64,000 nucleotides of DNA from Actinostola sp. cb2023 (lineage: Eukaryota > Cnidaria > Anthozoa > Actiniaria > Actinostolidae): NCBI GenBank assembly GCA_033675265.1, contig JAUJYZ010000653.1:1-64000 (forward strand). Direction: 5' to 3'. Below the pieces are notes generated by a model. It had not been told where the DNA came from and did no database searches. It was given only the letters and a program-made list of their open reading frames with translations. This document shows, one piece after another, positions 1 to 11,632 of the stretch; the stretch's first letter is position 1, and each line of letters starts with the position of its first letter. The position numbers and the translations under genes were made by a program.

Positions 1-2600
1 ATGTCTACCCATATTAAGTGTGCATTTCTACCTAGTATCCCACGGCCTTCTCCTTATAATATGTCCGTCAATAACTCAAAGCAGTTTTTTACGTTTTTAA
101 GTAGCCTTTACTCATCACGTACACAGGGTCTTCTCCAATGACGTTGTCTTCTACAGACAAAGAAATTCCGAGCTTGATGCAGAATATGGCTACAGTTTCA
201 GTATTTGCCCGCCACACTGCGAACCAGAAACAATTTCTCTCTTTGGAATCTCTAAATTGTCGGCTGCTGACCCGCATTTCCGTGTGGGCAAATCCTATTA
301 GGGCTATCGAACGCGGTGGTGATCACATGTCCGTTTTTTTGTGGCCGGTATGCCAGCGTGTCGTGTTCAAGTGTATCATAGCAACCTAATGAGGCAAGAG
401 TGCTATCGAGGGTTAGCCTACGAATACAGCCGCTTTTTATTTATCGGCTCGCCACAAGGTCTTTCCCTACCTCCTCCGCGCTCTTTATCGAATGGCATTT
501 TGTATCGGAATTTTGGGATTCTGTGTGGTTTTGTAAATGAGGTCGAGATTGAACTCTTCTTTCCGGGGACCCTGTAGTCGAGCGTAATAGAAAGCGGCTT
601 GTATTTCGCAGTCTATAGTCAGGGGCTATTGTCCTTTATGGAACATGTTTTTTGTGTGTAGTGGCACGATGTCTTTATCGCAAATGGGTAGCTACGCCAC
701 TACCTGCTCAGCATGTAATAAGTTGCTATGGTTTTCGATTTTTGAACTGACCAATCGATAAACTTGCATTTTCTTCTCTCTGGGCTTAACTACGTGGTCA
801 TGACCGGGATGGACTGGACTTTGTAACCCACAAAGCGAACAATTTTCAGTTTACACTCGGTGCTACCACAGGTAGCCCCGAGTAATGCGTTTTTATTATA
901 CGTGTTATCTATTTGTTACTTACCTGAGTGCCTAGTTCCCACCGCGGACATTGGAGTGACCAGGTTGTTTACATTGAATTGATACGCCTTTCGGCCTCCT
1001 TGTTTCGCTATTCGCTTTATGTCTGCGGGGGTCACAATGCATAGACTGAAAATGAGTCATTAGAGTGATAATTTTGTACTCGAAAAGAATTTGCCTACAA
1101 ATTGGAACATTTGTCTTTTCGGGTCCCTAGCCCCTGCAATCCCTTCGAATTCTTAGTTCTTCTTTTTTTCTGTCAGTTTCTGTTGTTTTTCACTTCCGGT
1201 TATTATTAATATTAATATATAATATGCAATGTACTTCAGTTTTAATTTATATTTTTCGCTTGACCCCCCTCCCCTCACCCCTCCACGAATCCCCAATCAG
1301 ATCCCGACTTACTGACTTTTATAATATTCACTGCCGTGATTAGAATCTAATTTAATACATCGACATATACAACACTTGACTTGGTTAGCATTTAATTGTG
1401 CATGGAAAAAGGGATTCACCCACTGCTTTGGGCATTGAGTATTTTCACACCGCCTATCAGTTCCCTCATTTCATCAGTTCTTGTTTGTGCAACGGCGAAG
1501 GCACAAGCTGTTATCAATAGTCCATACTAACAAACACCAGTAGAGCCTGACACATGGTGAATCAATACTTTTGATCCCACAGTAGTTTACATCGACGTCA
1601 AAATAATACATGACTCAATAGATAATAATACTGGAATAGCTTTCGAGCTGGTGTTTTATTATACTCGTATGTGGACTCTAATGAAAAATCTGGGGGTTGG
1701 GCCGAATTACGGTGCGAAAATTTTACGAACTAACATGTTTGTGGTATCCAAAATGCGTCCTAAACGAGAGCGCTGGCTATTGCTAATTCCGTTAGTTTAA
1801 TTTCGGACTAGGCCTGTGTAGTTTCAATAAAAGCTATTTATGTGGGCTGACGGCCATTTTGAGGTCATGTCCCCCAATTTCTCTTGTAAGGTAGACCCAT
1901 TCAACTAAAAAATACGGGTACTTTTTTTGCATCGAATTCGCAATTATTAACCAAATAAGGTCCATGAAAGAGTCAAACAAACTAAGATCCGCGTTAACTT
2001 TTAACTATAGACACATCGGATTACTTCTGAGAAAAGCAGTTGAATTAGTTTAAGTTATTTTCCGAGCTTCTGCTTCAACAATCCACGACTGACGGCGAGC
2101 TATATAACGGCGCACGCGCGTCAAAAGCGCGGGGAAAATCTTGCAAGTTGTCAGCTTTCTTTACTTTACTTTCTTTACTTTCTTTACTCCTTTGACGAGT
2201 GCCGATAATTTTTTATAATTGTTTATATTCTTCTATATATTTATTTTCTATATTTTTTATTTTTTTATTTTCTTATTTACTTGTAAAGAGCATTGAGATT
2301 TATATGTAATGCGCTTTTTCAAGAATTACATTATTATTATTATTATTATTATTCTTTAGCTGCTCCGCTAGCCATATTTAGAAGGGAAATTTAAAACTTT
2401 TGCTATTTCACTTATATTGTCGGAATTTGATGTTGTCATCGAAAGCTTGCCTTCCGCCAAGCAGTGTTTAAACTCCTCCTTCTCGTTCCCATTCCCCTTG
2501 GAAGCAATACACTGTAAATTACTCTTAGTAACAAATTTGATTAAAAAATAATAATATTAACGATTAATAAAACAGCTAAAATAATCCAAATAATTAAACT
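1..2600. other. Outer palindrome arm without recognised gene
   Basis: No coding exon, RNA gene or complete transposon was recognised here. It holds a hairpin of the recurrent GGGCTNCC-TGT type at 854-883, AT-rich stretches (1,200-1,240 and 2,160-2,350, including an ATT run near 2,328-2,353) and a segment around 2,040-2,150 that recurs at 38,820-38,940 and 58,290-58,380. Against the right arm this part is noisier than the rest, with many single-base gaps. Confidence 0.6.
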
Positions 2601-2611
2601 GTGGGGGAAAA

Positions 2612-2702
2612 TTTTTTTTTTTTTTTGCGATGCCTGATCGAGGAATCGATCCCTTGGTCATCGGTTTCAAACGCGCTGACTTTACCAGCGCGCCACGGGA
2701 CC
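2612..2702 (-). mobile_element. tRNA-derived SINE-like copy with poly(A) tail
   Basis: On the minus strand a tRNA-like sequence starts GGTCCCGTGGCGCGCTGG (A-box-like) and continues to a B-box-like GGGATCGATTCCTCG about 45 nt later, followed by a run of about 15 A. The order of internal pol III promoter boxes then poly(A) is the usual design of tRNA-derived SINEs. A tRNA pseudogene is the alternative; the arms do not obviously fold into a clean functional tRNA. Confidence 0.5.
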
Positions 2703-3289
2703 ACAGTAAATTTGCACAACAATAGACAAATCAACAAGCGTGCACGATAGCCTAGTGGTGCGGGGCAGTTATTTAGTGCTTGCGTCAGGCCAGTTTTCAC
2801 TGGGAAACAAACGCGCTCTCTTCAAACCTCACTACGTTTTTGGTTCTAGTAAGGCATTGAACAGAACATAGTTCGTGATTGAACTATGAAACAGGGATAA
2901 AATTCGATGTCTTGTCACTAACTGACTAGACTTTTTGAGAATCAACTAGATATCAATCTTGACTGACAACAATTAACTGAAACTCTTGTAACTGCCATGA
3001 TTTGTTATCAGAGGGAATGCTTCATAATGTCATCGTTTAATTCCTTGAAATGTTTGCTAAGGACGAAGCGTAGATAGGACTAGAATTTCACAGAATTTCA
3101 CCCGTCTAATGTTTCAACTTTTCAGCGAAACTGAACGATTTTCTAGAAAATGAGCTAGTACTAATCATTCGTAAAAATCAAAATCTAAGCGCCTTTGAAA
3201 AGGAATTAAAACTTGACAGGATTATTACACGCCCCATTTCATTGGCTCATCTATTGAACGTCTCCTCCAATCAAAAATCAGGTGTTACT

Positions 3290-3376
3290 CACGTGACTTC
3301 AAATAACCAATCAGCAGCCTTTGAGAAGTCAGGTGCAGCGACATTCAAGACATTCAAGAGTTGAATGGCTATAAAT
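3290..3376 (+). promoter_or_regulatory. Promoter 1a of gene A (E-box, CCAAT, TATA)
   Basis: CACGTG at 3,290-3,295, CCAATCAG at 3,307-3,314 and TATAAAT at 3,370-3,376, followed 88 nt later by the ATG of first exon 1a at 3,464. The box order matches the second promoter at 4,094-4,140. Mirror in the right arm: TATA at 37,614-37,620 (minus strand). Confidence 0.65.
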
Positions 3377-3463
3377 ACTGGGTGTCGTACAGTCTTCACT
3401 GTTGTGATCTTGTGAAAGTATTTAGTTCTTCAGGCTGTTTTTTTAGTGTGTTTTTCTTTCAAA

Positions 3464-6400
3464 ATGGCCAGCAGACCACGGGGTTATGGAGCATCAGCCC
3501 AAGCATCGCGAAAGGTACGAAACATTCTCCATTTTCTCTTTCTCTAGCTTTCACAAGTTGAAATAATATATATTTGCCGGGGAGTGGAACTGTCGGTGAA
3601 ATTCCAGGTGATTTATACTAATTTCAGGCTTATTTCCGTATTTTTATTAATTCCAAAAATCTGTGAAAATGTTCATCGCCGGGATTTGAAATTTCACACT
3701 GATTCAAAATATTTCACTTTAAATTTTTATTCCGTGCTACGTTGTATGTTGATATGGTAGGGTTTGTCATGAAAAAACAGTTTTCATCACTTGAAGAAAA
3801 TTCCTTTGAAGTCATCACTTTGAAGAAGTGTTTTTCAAATGAAATTTTCTCGGTAAAGATGTTAGCGAAAAACTCAGTTTCCTCTTCTTGAAAAGCCCTA
3901 AAACTATCACTACACGTTAACCCAACGTTGTATCACTGCTGCTTTTTAAGTGATATAATTTGTATATCTCTCTTATCGATATCTTAATTAAAAGATCCCT
4001 TTGTGTCTTCGTTCTGTACAAACGCACACACCTCCATTTTGCATTGATCTCGAACAAGTGAAATTTTCAACCAATAAAAATCCAACGATTAAACACGTGA
4101 TTTTTTTGAACCAATCAGAGCTCTGTTTTTGTGTTATAAAAATGCGCGTTCAATCTCTGTAAAAATCGGATCTGTAGGTTTGTATGTTCGTGTCTAGTTT
4201 AGTTTTTTATCGTATTCTGTTTTAATTTGCCTTCAAAATGGCTTCCCGACCGCGTGGATATGGAATGTCTGCACAAGCAGCTCGTAAGGTGAGGCAAACT
4301 TCACTCAACGACTAAATATTTGGGCTAGAACCTTACGTGTGGGAGATAGTCAATGAGTACTCTTCAAAACTACTTGACCTCGTGTGAATGACGAGTTTGA
4401 AATCAACTTCTTCATTTACGAAAATTTTAAATCTTTTAAAAACAGAAAATTCAAACTTAAAAGCATTCTTCCTCAATTCTGCCTGTACTTAGCTTTTCAT
4501 CGAGTTTTCTGGTTTTGATTTTGTCTCTTTTGGCTTCAACAAATGGGATGTAATGCTATTATATGCTAAACATTATCGAACTGACAAGTATCAGTTTGCC
4601 CGGCCATTGACACCATCAGCTTTGAAAACATTTTCACTCAATTTCTGCTCTCAAATGTTGGTGAAAACTTGAATTCCAGTCTTCAGAATAAACGTAAAAT
4701 GTTATGCAATTAAGAAATTATCAAGCATTTACTTTTTATGCTATAATTTTGCTTGTCTAGGCACTTTAATATCATAAATTTCTCGTTTCCTGAGGACTTT
4801 GAGGTCATTGTACAAAAACGCGAATGGAATTCAACTCAAGAAAAAACTGTTTTCCAAATTCTACTTCTTTGACGTCTTTTCTGATTAAAAACTTACTCAT
4901 TCGATGTGTTTGTTAGTCACTTTTGCTATTAGAAGGAAAAAGACTTGTTTGGGGAAGTAGCAAAGACGTATTAGCAAACAGGGAAGTCTAGTTTAGATGT
5001 CGTTGATTATTCAAACAAGACATGTATTTTATTAAGTCGAACGAGAAACCGATCACACTTGAGATGACGTCAGAGGGTTTTATCTCCATTAAACTGTTTA
5101 GACTTCAAGATACTTAATACAAAGGAACAGTCATTTAATCTAGGAAAACAACTAATCATCGCGTGTAGTGAAAAGTATACTAATAGTTATAGTATTTTAT
5201 ATTTATATTTATATATTAGGGCTCCCATTGATATCAGTACGTTTTGTTACTGAAGGGAATACCCTGTTTAAATAAAGGTTTTCATTCATTCATATACCAT
5301 TTACTGTATTTCAACCGTATCAAATGAATGAATCATCTAGAATGAACGATGGCAGGCGACAAAAGTGCTTTCAAACCCTTCAAACCCATCTCCACTTTAC
5401 TAATCCGGCACCCAAACATTCTCAAGATTTTTTCCAGTTTTCTTTCTAATAGACTTGTGTGTTTCAAAGTTCTATAATATGCCAAATTATAATGTGTAAA
5501 GAGAATGCGTTTTGTTAGTTAGCAGCAAAGTACGACTCGCAACAAGAGGAAGAAGCGAGGGTCTGGATCGAGGCGGTGCTCGGAGATAAGGTCTTTGGAG
5601 GAGCTGAAGGACCTGATGATGTACAGCGTGCTTTAAAAGATGGAAAGATTCTTGCAAGGTGACACACGTCATTCATAGTCTGAATGTCACAGGAAAAACC
5701 ACGCTCTTCAAACCTTGGAAATTCATTGTGAGATCTTTAGTACCTTAGAAATTGATTTCTAATGAATGTCCAAGGTTTGAAGAGCGCCTCTTCTCTCCAG
5801 TGTGTATAGAGGGCGCCTCTTCTCTCCAGTGTGTATAGAGGGCGCCTCTTCTCTCCAGTGTGTATAGAGGGCGCCTCTTCTCTCCAGTGTGCATAGAGGG
5901 CGACTCTTCGCTCCAGTGTGTATAGAGAGCGCCTCTTCTCTCCAGTGTGTATAGAGGGCGCCTCTTCTCTCCAGTGTGCATAGAGGGCGACTCTTCGCTC
6001 CAGTGTGTATAGAGAGAGCGCCTCTTCTCTCCAGTGTGTATAGAGGGCGCCTCTTCTCTCCAGTGTGTATAGAGGGCGCCTCTTCTCTCCAGTGTGTATA
6101 GAGGGCGCCTCTTCTCTCCAGTGTGTATAGAGGGCGCCTCTTCTCTCCAGTGTGTATAGAGGGCGCCTCTTCTCTCCAGTGTGCATAGAGGGCGACTCTT
6201 CGCTCCAGTGTGTATAGAGAGCGCCTCTTCTCTCCAGTGTGTATAGAGGGCGCCTCTTCTCTCCAGTGTGTATAGAGGGCGCCTCTTCTCTCCAGTGTGT
6301 ATAGAGGGCGCCTCTTCTCTCCAGTGTGTATAGAAGGCGCCTCTTCTCTCCAGTGTGTATAGAGGGCGCCTCTTCTCTCCAGTGTGTATAGAGGGCGCCT

Positions 6401-9265
6401 CTTCTCTCCAGTGTGTATAGAGGGCGCCTCTTCTCTCCAGTGTGTATAGAGGGCGCCTCTTCTCTCCAGTGTGTATAGAGGGCGCCTCTTCTCTCCAGTG
6501 TGTATAGAGGGCGCCTCTTCTCTCCAGTGTGTATAGAGGGCGCCTCTTCTCTCCAGTGTGCATAGAGGGCGACTCTTCGCTCCAGTGTGTATAGAGAGCG
6601 CCTCTTCTCTCCAGTGTGTATAGAGGGCGCCTCTTCTCTCCAGTGTGTATAGAGGGCGCCTCTTCTCTCCAGTGTGTATAGAGGGCGCCTCTTCTCTCCA
6701 GTGTGTATAGAGGGCGCCTCTTCTCTCCAGTGTGTATAGAGGGCGCCTCTTCTCTCCAGTGTGCATAGAGGGCGACTCTTCGCTCCAGTGTGTATAGAGA
6801 GCGCCTCTTCTCTCCAGTGTGTATAGAGGGCGCCTCTTCTCTCCAGTGTGTATAGAGGGCGCCTCTTCTCTCCAGTGTGCATAGAGGGCGACTCTTCGCT
6901 CCAGTGTGTATAGAGAGCGCCTCTTCTCTCCAGTGTGTATAGAGGGCGCCTCTTCTCTCCAGTGTGTATAGAGGGCGCCTCTTCTCTCCAGTGTGTATAG
7001 AGGGCGCCTCTTCTCTCCAGTGTGTATAGAGGGCGCCTCTTCTCTCCAGTGTGTATAGAGGGCGCCTCTTCTCTCCAGTGTGTATAGAGGGCGCCTCTTC
7101 TCTCCAGTGTGTATAGAGGGCGCCTCTTCTCTCCAGTGTGTATAGAGGGCGCCTCTTCTCTCCAGTGTGTATAGAGGGCGCCTCTTCTCTCCAGTGTGCA
7201 TAGAGAGCGCCTCTTCTCTCCAGTGTGTATAGAGGGCGCCTCTTCTCTCCAGTGTGTATAGAGGGCGCCTCTTCTTTCCAGTGTGTATAGAGAGCGCCTC
7301 TTCTCTCCAGTGTGTATAGAGGCTAGGAGATCGATGGAGTGAAATTTAAGGATCCACAATCAATTGCGAATCAAAAACAGTATCACTTACGTTGATCTAC
7401 AAACAAGGCTTGCTTACACATTCCCATGAATCAAATAGGTACTCCTCCCTCCCCTCCCTCCTAACCTCCTAACCTCCATCCCAACTCTTCCTCTCTCCTA
7501 ACTCAATGGTACGATCATATTGTATTCATTGATTTACAGACTTGCCAAGGCCATTGGTGCAAAATTCAAAGTTAACGAGCAGAACATGCCATTCAAACAG
7601 GTTAGTCCATAAACAGGTTAGTCCATAACAGGTTAGTCCATAAACAGGTTAGTCCATAAACAAGTTAGTCCATAAACAGGTTAGTCCATAAACAGGTTAA
7701 TCCATAAACAGGTTAGTCCATAAACAGGTTAGTCCATAAACAGGTTAGTCCATAAACAGGTTAATTAGTCCATAAACAGGTTAGTCTATAAACAGGTTAA
7801 TTCATAAACAGGTTAGTCCATAAACAGGTTAATTCATAAACAGGTTAATTAGTCCATAAACAGGTTAGTCTATAAACAGGTTAATTCATAAACAGGTTAG
7901 TCCATAAACAGGTTAGTCCATAAAAATATAAACGCGCTTTTACTGACAGCGATTTTTTCAATTGCCGCACCCTCTCCTCCCATCAGTGTTTCTTGTATCT
8001 CTGGTGGACCAAATAAGCAACTATTTCAGTATCAGCTGTTGAAAGTCCTTGAATCTCATTATATACCTTCACTGAGGGGTAAACACTACCCCATGCATGT
8101 GCCATCAAGCAGAGATTATTCTAAATGGTCTCAAAAGTGTCGATCGTGTTTTCTCTACTCAAAAACTCATAGAGATTATTCCGATTGAAAAGGTGCAATT
8201 CAGCTGATGAAAATTCCTCACGTGACCGGAAATGACTTCTCTATTGTCGCATCCCTGCATTCATGATATTAAATGTTTGTCTCATATTTTTCAAGATGGA
8301 GAACATCTCTAATTTCTTAGCACATGCTGATTCACTTGGCGTCGCGTCAGGAGACTTGTTCCAGACTGCTGATCTCTATGACAACCAGAACATGGGAGCC
8401 GTAAGTAACCATGGTAACACTGGAATGAAATGAAATTATATGGAGACGCAAATGTTTTACGGTCTCTCGCCCAGAAGATATACCGTTAGCGCATAGTACC
8501 ACCCCCTCCCCCCCCAACAAAATCCCTCCCCCCCCCCAAAAAAAAAAAATTTCCATCCCCATAAGCTGACCCCTATGCTACTTAGTTTTCATTTATGTCA
8601 CATTAGACACTAGCCTCCCAGGTTACTTATTACTCTCCCGAAATGCACTGCTTCCAAGTGACGTCATAATATATGGCCGCACAGCCAAAAAGCCTGGGAG
8701 CGATCTTGTGTCTGAATTGTTTTCATTGTCTTTAGGTGATTTCATGCATCCATGCTGTTGGTCGCAAGGTGAGTTTTTTATTTAAAAATCTGTTGTTCAG
8801 TTCCAGCCTTCTATGGCAGCCGGGCTTCCTGTGGTAAGCTGGAAGATATTGTGTACCACAGGGAACCCAATGAAGAGTTTTCTTAACCATTGAGTCTCGA
8901 ATCATGCGTCGCTTCTTTGTTCGAATTGACGGATGCTTTCACGCAATCGCCATAGGAGCCGTCTATGACGTCACTCGGCCCAGGCCGCGGAGACGACTGG
9001 TAGCAAATTTATCAAATCAACAACTACTATATATTAACGCGTTCAAATTGTTTTCACCATATTTCAGTGCAACACTAAGGGTCTACCTGTTCCCCAACTT
9101 GGACCCAAAGAAGCCGACGCAAATCCACGAGAATTCACCGAAGAACAGCTTCGCGCTGGCGAAGGAATGATATCGGCGCAGGCAGGACCAGGCCAAGACC
9201 AGGTTGCATCTCAATCTGGTGATCACTATGGGCGTGGTCGTCAAATTACAGACTCCTACAAATAA
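3464..9265 (+). CDS. Transgelin/calponin-like (muscle protein 20 family) gene A, complete, 6 coding exons
   Basis: Predicted 195-residue actin-binding protein of the transgelin/calponin/Mp20 family. Exons are 3464-3514 (or 4238-4288), 5519-5658, 7540-7600, 8296-8400, 8736-8768 and 9068-9265; all introns are GT-AG and the exon sum is 588 nt including the stop. The N-terminus is MASRPRGYGASAQASRK. A single calponin-homology domain follows, with family marks WIEAVLGD, LKDGKILARL, MENISNFL, DLFQTADLYD and a GRK end to exon 5. The C-terminus has [16 protein letters not shown] and then a degenerate calponin-like repeat (ISAQAGPGQDQVASQSG where [14 protein letters not shown] is usual), so actin binding by the repeat may be weak. 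Introns 2 and 3 hold minisatellites. An identical copy lies on the minus strand of the right arm. Family assignment is firm; the exact orthologue is not settled. Confidence 0.9.
4094..4140 (+). promoter_or_regulatory. Promoter 1b of gene A (E-box, CCAAT, TATA)
   Basis: CACGTG at 4,094-4,099, CCAATCAG at 4,111-4,118 and TATAAA at 4,135-4,140, with the exon 1b ATG 98 nt downstream of the TATA box. Same box order as promoter 1a, suggesting duplication of promoter plus first exon. The right-arm mirror has its TATA at 36,857-36,862. Confidence 0.65.
4238..4288 (+). CDS. Alternative first exon 1b of gene A
   Basis: Encodes MASRPRGYGMSAQAARK, differing at two of 17 residues from exon 1a, and ends at the same phase-0 AAG|GT donor. 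Either exon can join exon 2 at 5,519, so the two look like mutually exclusive starts with separate promoters. The length matches the first exons of genes C and D. No frame break is seen; use of both starts is inferred, not shown. Confidence 0.75.
5215..5295 (+). mobile_element. Retroelement 3' tail-like fragment
   Basis: Ends with AATAAAGGTTTTCATTCATT, preceded by GAAGGGAATACCCTG. A related AACCTTTATTTAA...GGGTAA segment occurs at 47,288-47,325 and an AACCTTTATT segment near 57,081. Shared tails with simple-repeat ends are typical of LINE/SINE 3' ends. The mirror copy is at 35,706-35,785. Confidence 0.35.
5702..5786. mobile_element. Hairpin MITE bordering the 29-bp minisatellite
   Basis: CGCTCTTCAAACCTTGG at 5,702-5,718 is mirrored by CCAAGGTTTGAAGAGCG at 5,770-5,786, and the inner flanks also pair in part. 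The distal end (GAAGAGCGCC) runs straight into the first minisatellite unit, which contains a similar GAAGAG...GCGCC word on one strand. The mirror hairpin is at 35,213-35,297. Confidence 0.6.
5780..7322. repeat. 29-bp minisatellite, about 53 units, intron 2 of gene A
   Basis: Head-to-tail units read TCTCTCCAGTGTGTATAGAG plus GGCGCCTCT. Units with GTGCATAGAGGGCGACTCTTCG are interspersed as a second variant class. Because 29 is not a multiple of three and the unit lacks stops on the minus strand, all three minus frames stay open for hundreds of codons; these are not genes. The array lies inside the intron between exons 2 and 3. Confidence 0.95.
7592..7924 (+). repeat. 15-bp minisatellite made of the exon 3 splice donor
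   Basis: About 20 units of AAACAGGTTAGTCCAT begin at the exon 3/intron 3 junction (CAG|GTTAGT at 7,598-7,606) and continue into the intron. Nearly every unit therefore carries a good 5' splice site. A variant with an inserted AATT and a few point changes occur. The right-arm mirror is at 33,077-33,409. Confidence 0.9.
8615..8702. mobile_element. Small hairpin element in intron 4 of gene A
   Basis: CCTCCCAGG near 8,616 pairs with CCTGGGAG near 8,694, and outer flanks GACACTAG and CGATCTTGTGTC pair imperfectly. About 90 bp, non-coding. Farther on, in intron 5, two copies of the recurrent GGGNTNCCTGTGG word lie at 8,822-8,834 (plus) and 8,856-8,868 (minus). Confidence 0.4.
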
Positions 9266-9577
9266 AGATGATATCTGTATTAGATATCTTTGTACGGTCT
9301 GATTTATTTCAGTCACAAATCTATGCACTAAATGATAGTTTAAAATCTCACTTAAAATGAGGATGTTTCTTTTAGGCACAATGCGGTTGGACTGGGAACG
9401 AGTTTGTGAACTCTCGTGCCCAGGCCTCGCGGCCAGACTAGAAGCTGTTTATCTCAGGTACTTCAGATTAGGACTGGAAACGAGGTCATTTACGCTCGTT
9501 CAACTGGAACTTCAGATTAGGACTGGAAACGAGTTCATTTGATATCTTTCCCATCTTAGCCAAAACGAGGCTAACTT

Positions 9578-9583
9578 AATAAA
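9578..9583 (+). terminator. Candidate polyadenylation signal of gene A
   Basis: AATAAA followed by a GT-rich stretch (TGTGTGTTGTTGTT), 313 nt after the stop codon. Another AATAAA overlaps the stop itself (9,261-9,266), as it does in gene D. The foldback element begins only 40 nt downstream. Confidence 0.5.
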
Positions 9584-10210
9584 TGTGTGTTGTTGTTCAA
9601 TCGAATGTTTCATCAGTTTATTCAGGAGCCCATTACTAGGAGCCTTCCTCTGGTAATAGGTTCATACGACATCATTTGCACAAATTGAGCTATTTTTAGA
9701 TATGCAAATTTCCGAAAAATTTCAAATTGAAAAATAATATGGCGGCCAAATGGAAGAAGCGAGGACTTGATTAGCCTGAATATCAGCCGTCTCCTCTGGG
9801 TCAAAATTTTCCCGACTTGATCCAAAATATTGATATTCTTAATCCATGGAAGTCCAAATGCACAAGAACGAGAGGAACTGTGTACAATGAAAGTATCACA
9901 TGTATCAATAAACTGACATACTGCCAGAGCGCTTAGTGGAGACTTTTAGCGGTTTGGCGACTTCCGTTGTCGCGAATTTCTTCTACGTTCTTATACCTAC
10001 CGCTTGAAGGCTTCATATGTTTATTCTTGTTTTATCAACTTTTGTTGGTTTTTTGATTCATGATTTAGTCTATGTAAGAACTAGACGCTCTACTAGCGTG
10101 AACTTGGGCTTCTTAATAAACATGAAATTCAAGAAAGGCTGATACTACGTAGAAATAAAAAGCTTAACACAACACCAACATGATAGAGCAAGAGAGAGCC
10201 AGGATCGGCA

Positions 10211-10254
10211 ACCGTAGACAGCTGTTTCGTTCTTTTGGAACTCATCAGTACGGT
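10211..10254 (-). ncRNA. Type I hammerhead ribozyme
   Basis: Minus strand reads ACCGTA (stem I), CTGATGA (core), GTTC-CAAAA-GAAC (stem-loop II), GAAA (core), the short self-complementary CAGCTG of stem III, then U and the cleavage-site C, then TACGGT closing stem I. All conserved core positions are present. Stem III is very short, as in hammerheads of Penelope-like elements and animal retrozymes, which are thought to act as dimers. Confidence 0.85.
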
Positions 10255-10708
10255 GTAGCGAGAGCAACAAACACCAACTTAGAAAGCCAATGTATGTTAC
10301 TTGCGTGTCGACTCTGAAACTCAACCAGCTCAAATTTAGAAACCTGCCCATTGGCTCACACCACAACACGTGCGGTAATATGGTCCAAAGTGCAAGAATC
10401 TAAAATATCATGTTGGTGTTGTGTTTAACCTAGGTGTGGATGGACAAAACCAATCCTACACGGAATGCATAGACAAACTATGCTAAAGAATTACAGCATA
10501 ACGGATCTAAGAAGATCTACGGTCCAAAACATGAAAATATAAACTTGAAAGAGGGAACCGTGAACGAAAATGCTGTAGGTATACGTAGGATCTGTAAAAG
10601 ATCTAATCAGCTATACATATGGCAAACATGAAATTCAAGAAAGGCTGATACTACGTAGAAATAAAAAGCTTAACACAACACCAACATAATTCTTTAGCAT
10701 AGTTTGTC

Positions 10709-11369
10709 CAAGGGCACTAGGACAAAGACGTTGTGTGTATTCGAATAGTAATAAATATGCTACGAGTTGTACTTATCTGTTGTCGATTCTTATTCTTGTT
10801 TGTCCCTTATTAGTTGCCTGGCCAAACGAACGTTTCAATTTGAATATATATGTCAGTTCCAGTCCGCTATATGTTGTCGTTTCTTATTCGGACGTATCAT
10901 TGACCTTTCTGGCCTCTGTTGTCCCCTACTAGTTGCCAGTAAGTTGATTCCTGGCCAAACGAACGTTTCGATTTGAATTTATGTTCCAGTCCGCTCTCTG
11001 CCAAACGTATAGTTAGTTATCAGTGTTAGCTAATAAGTTAATTATTAGCTAACGCTGATAACTAACTATACGTTTGGCAGAGAGCGGACTGGAACATAAA
11101 TTCAAATCGAAACGTTCGTTTGGCCAGGAATCAACTTACTGGCAACTAGTAGGGGACAACAGAGGCCAGAAAGGTCAATGATACGTCCGAATAAGAAACG
11201 ACAACATATAGCGGACTGGAACTGACATATATATTCAAATTGAAACGTTCGTTTGGCCAGGCAACTAATAAGGGACAAACAAGAATAAGAATCGACAACA
11301 GATAAGTACAACTCGTAGCATATTTATTACTATTCGAATACACACAACGTCTTTGTCCTAGTGCCCTTG
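10709..11369. mobile_element. 661-bp perfect foldback element FB-2
   Basis: Starts CAAGGGCACTAGGAC and ends with its reverse complement. The two halves mirror each other almost completely around 11,039, with only a few nt at the tip. Flanked by the 7-bp direct repeat GTTTGTC (10,702-10,708 and 11,370-11,376). It is inserted in retrozyme sequence: deleting it plus one repeat restores the word TTTAGCATAGTTTGTCTATG found at 41,714-41,733. Confidence 0.8.
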
Positions 11370-11588
11370 GTTTGTCTATGCATTCCGTGTAGGATTGGTT
11401 TTGTCCATCCACACCTAGGTTAAACACAACACCAACATGATATTTTAGATTCTTGCACTTTGGACCATATTACCGCACGTGTTGTGGTGTGAGCCAATGG
11501 GCAGGTTTCTAAATTTGAGCTGGTTTCAGAGTCGACACGCAAGTAACATACATTGGCTTTCTAAGTTGGTGTTTGTTGCTCTCGCTAC

Positions 11589-11632
11589 ACCGTACTGATG
11601 AGTTCCAAAAGAACGAAACAGCTGTCTACGGT
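11589..11632 (+). ncRNA. Type I hammerhead ribozyme
   Basis: Plus-strand copy with the same 44-nt sequence as at 41,440-41,483: perfect stems I and II, core CTGATGA and GAAA, cleavage expected after the C at 11,626. It faces the minus copy at 10,211-10,254. Confidence 0.85.

Noticed and set aside
2612..2702. Functional tRNA gene
   Set aside because: Box-like sequences are present, but the arms do not form a convincing cloverleaf and a poly(A) tail follows; a SINE is more likely.
5737..7359. Open frames of 480-540 codons in all three minus frames, with HTGEKR words like zinc-finger linkers
   Set aside because: They are the 29-bp minisatellite read in three frames. No Cys/His finger residues accompany the linker-like word, and the array lies in an intron of gene A.
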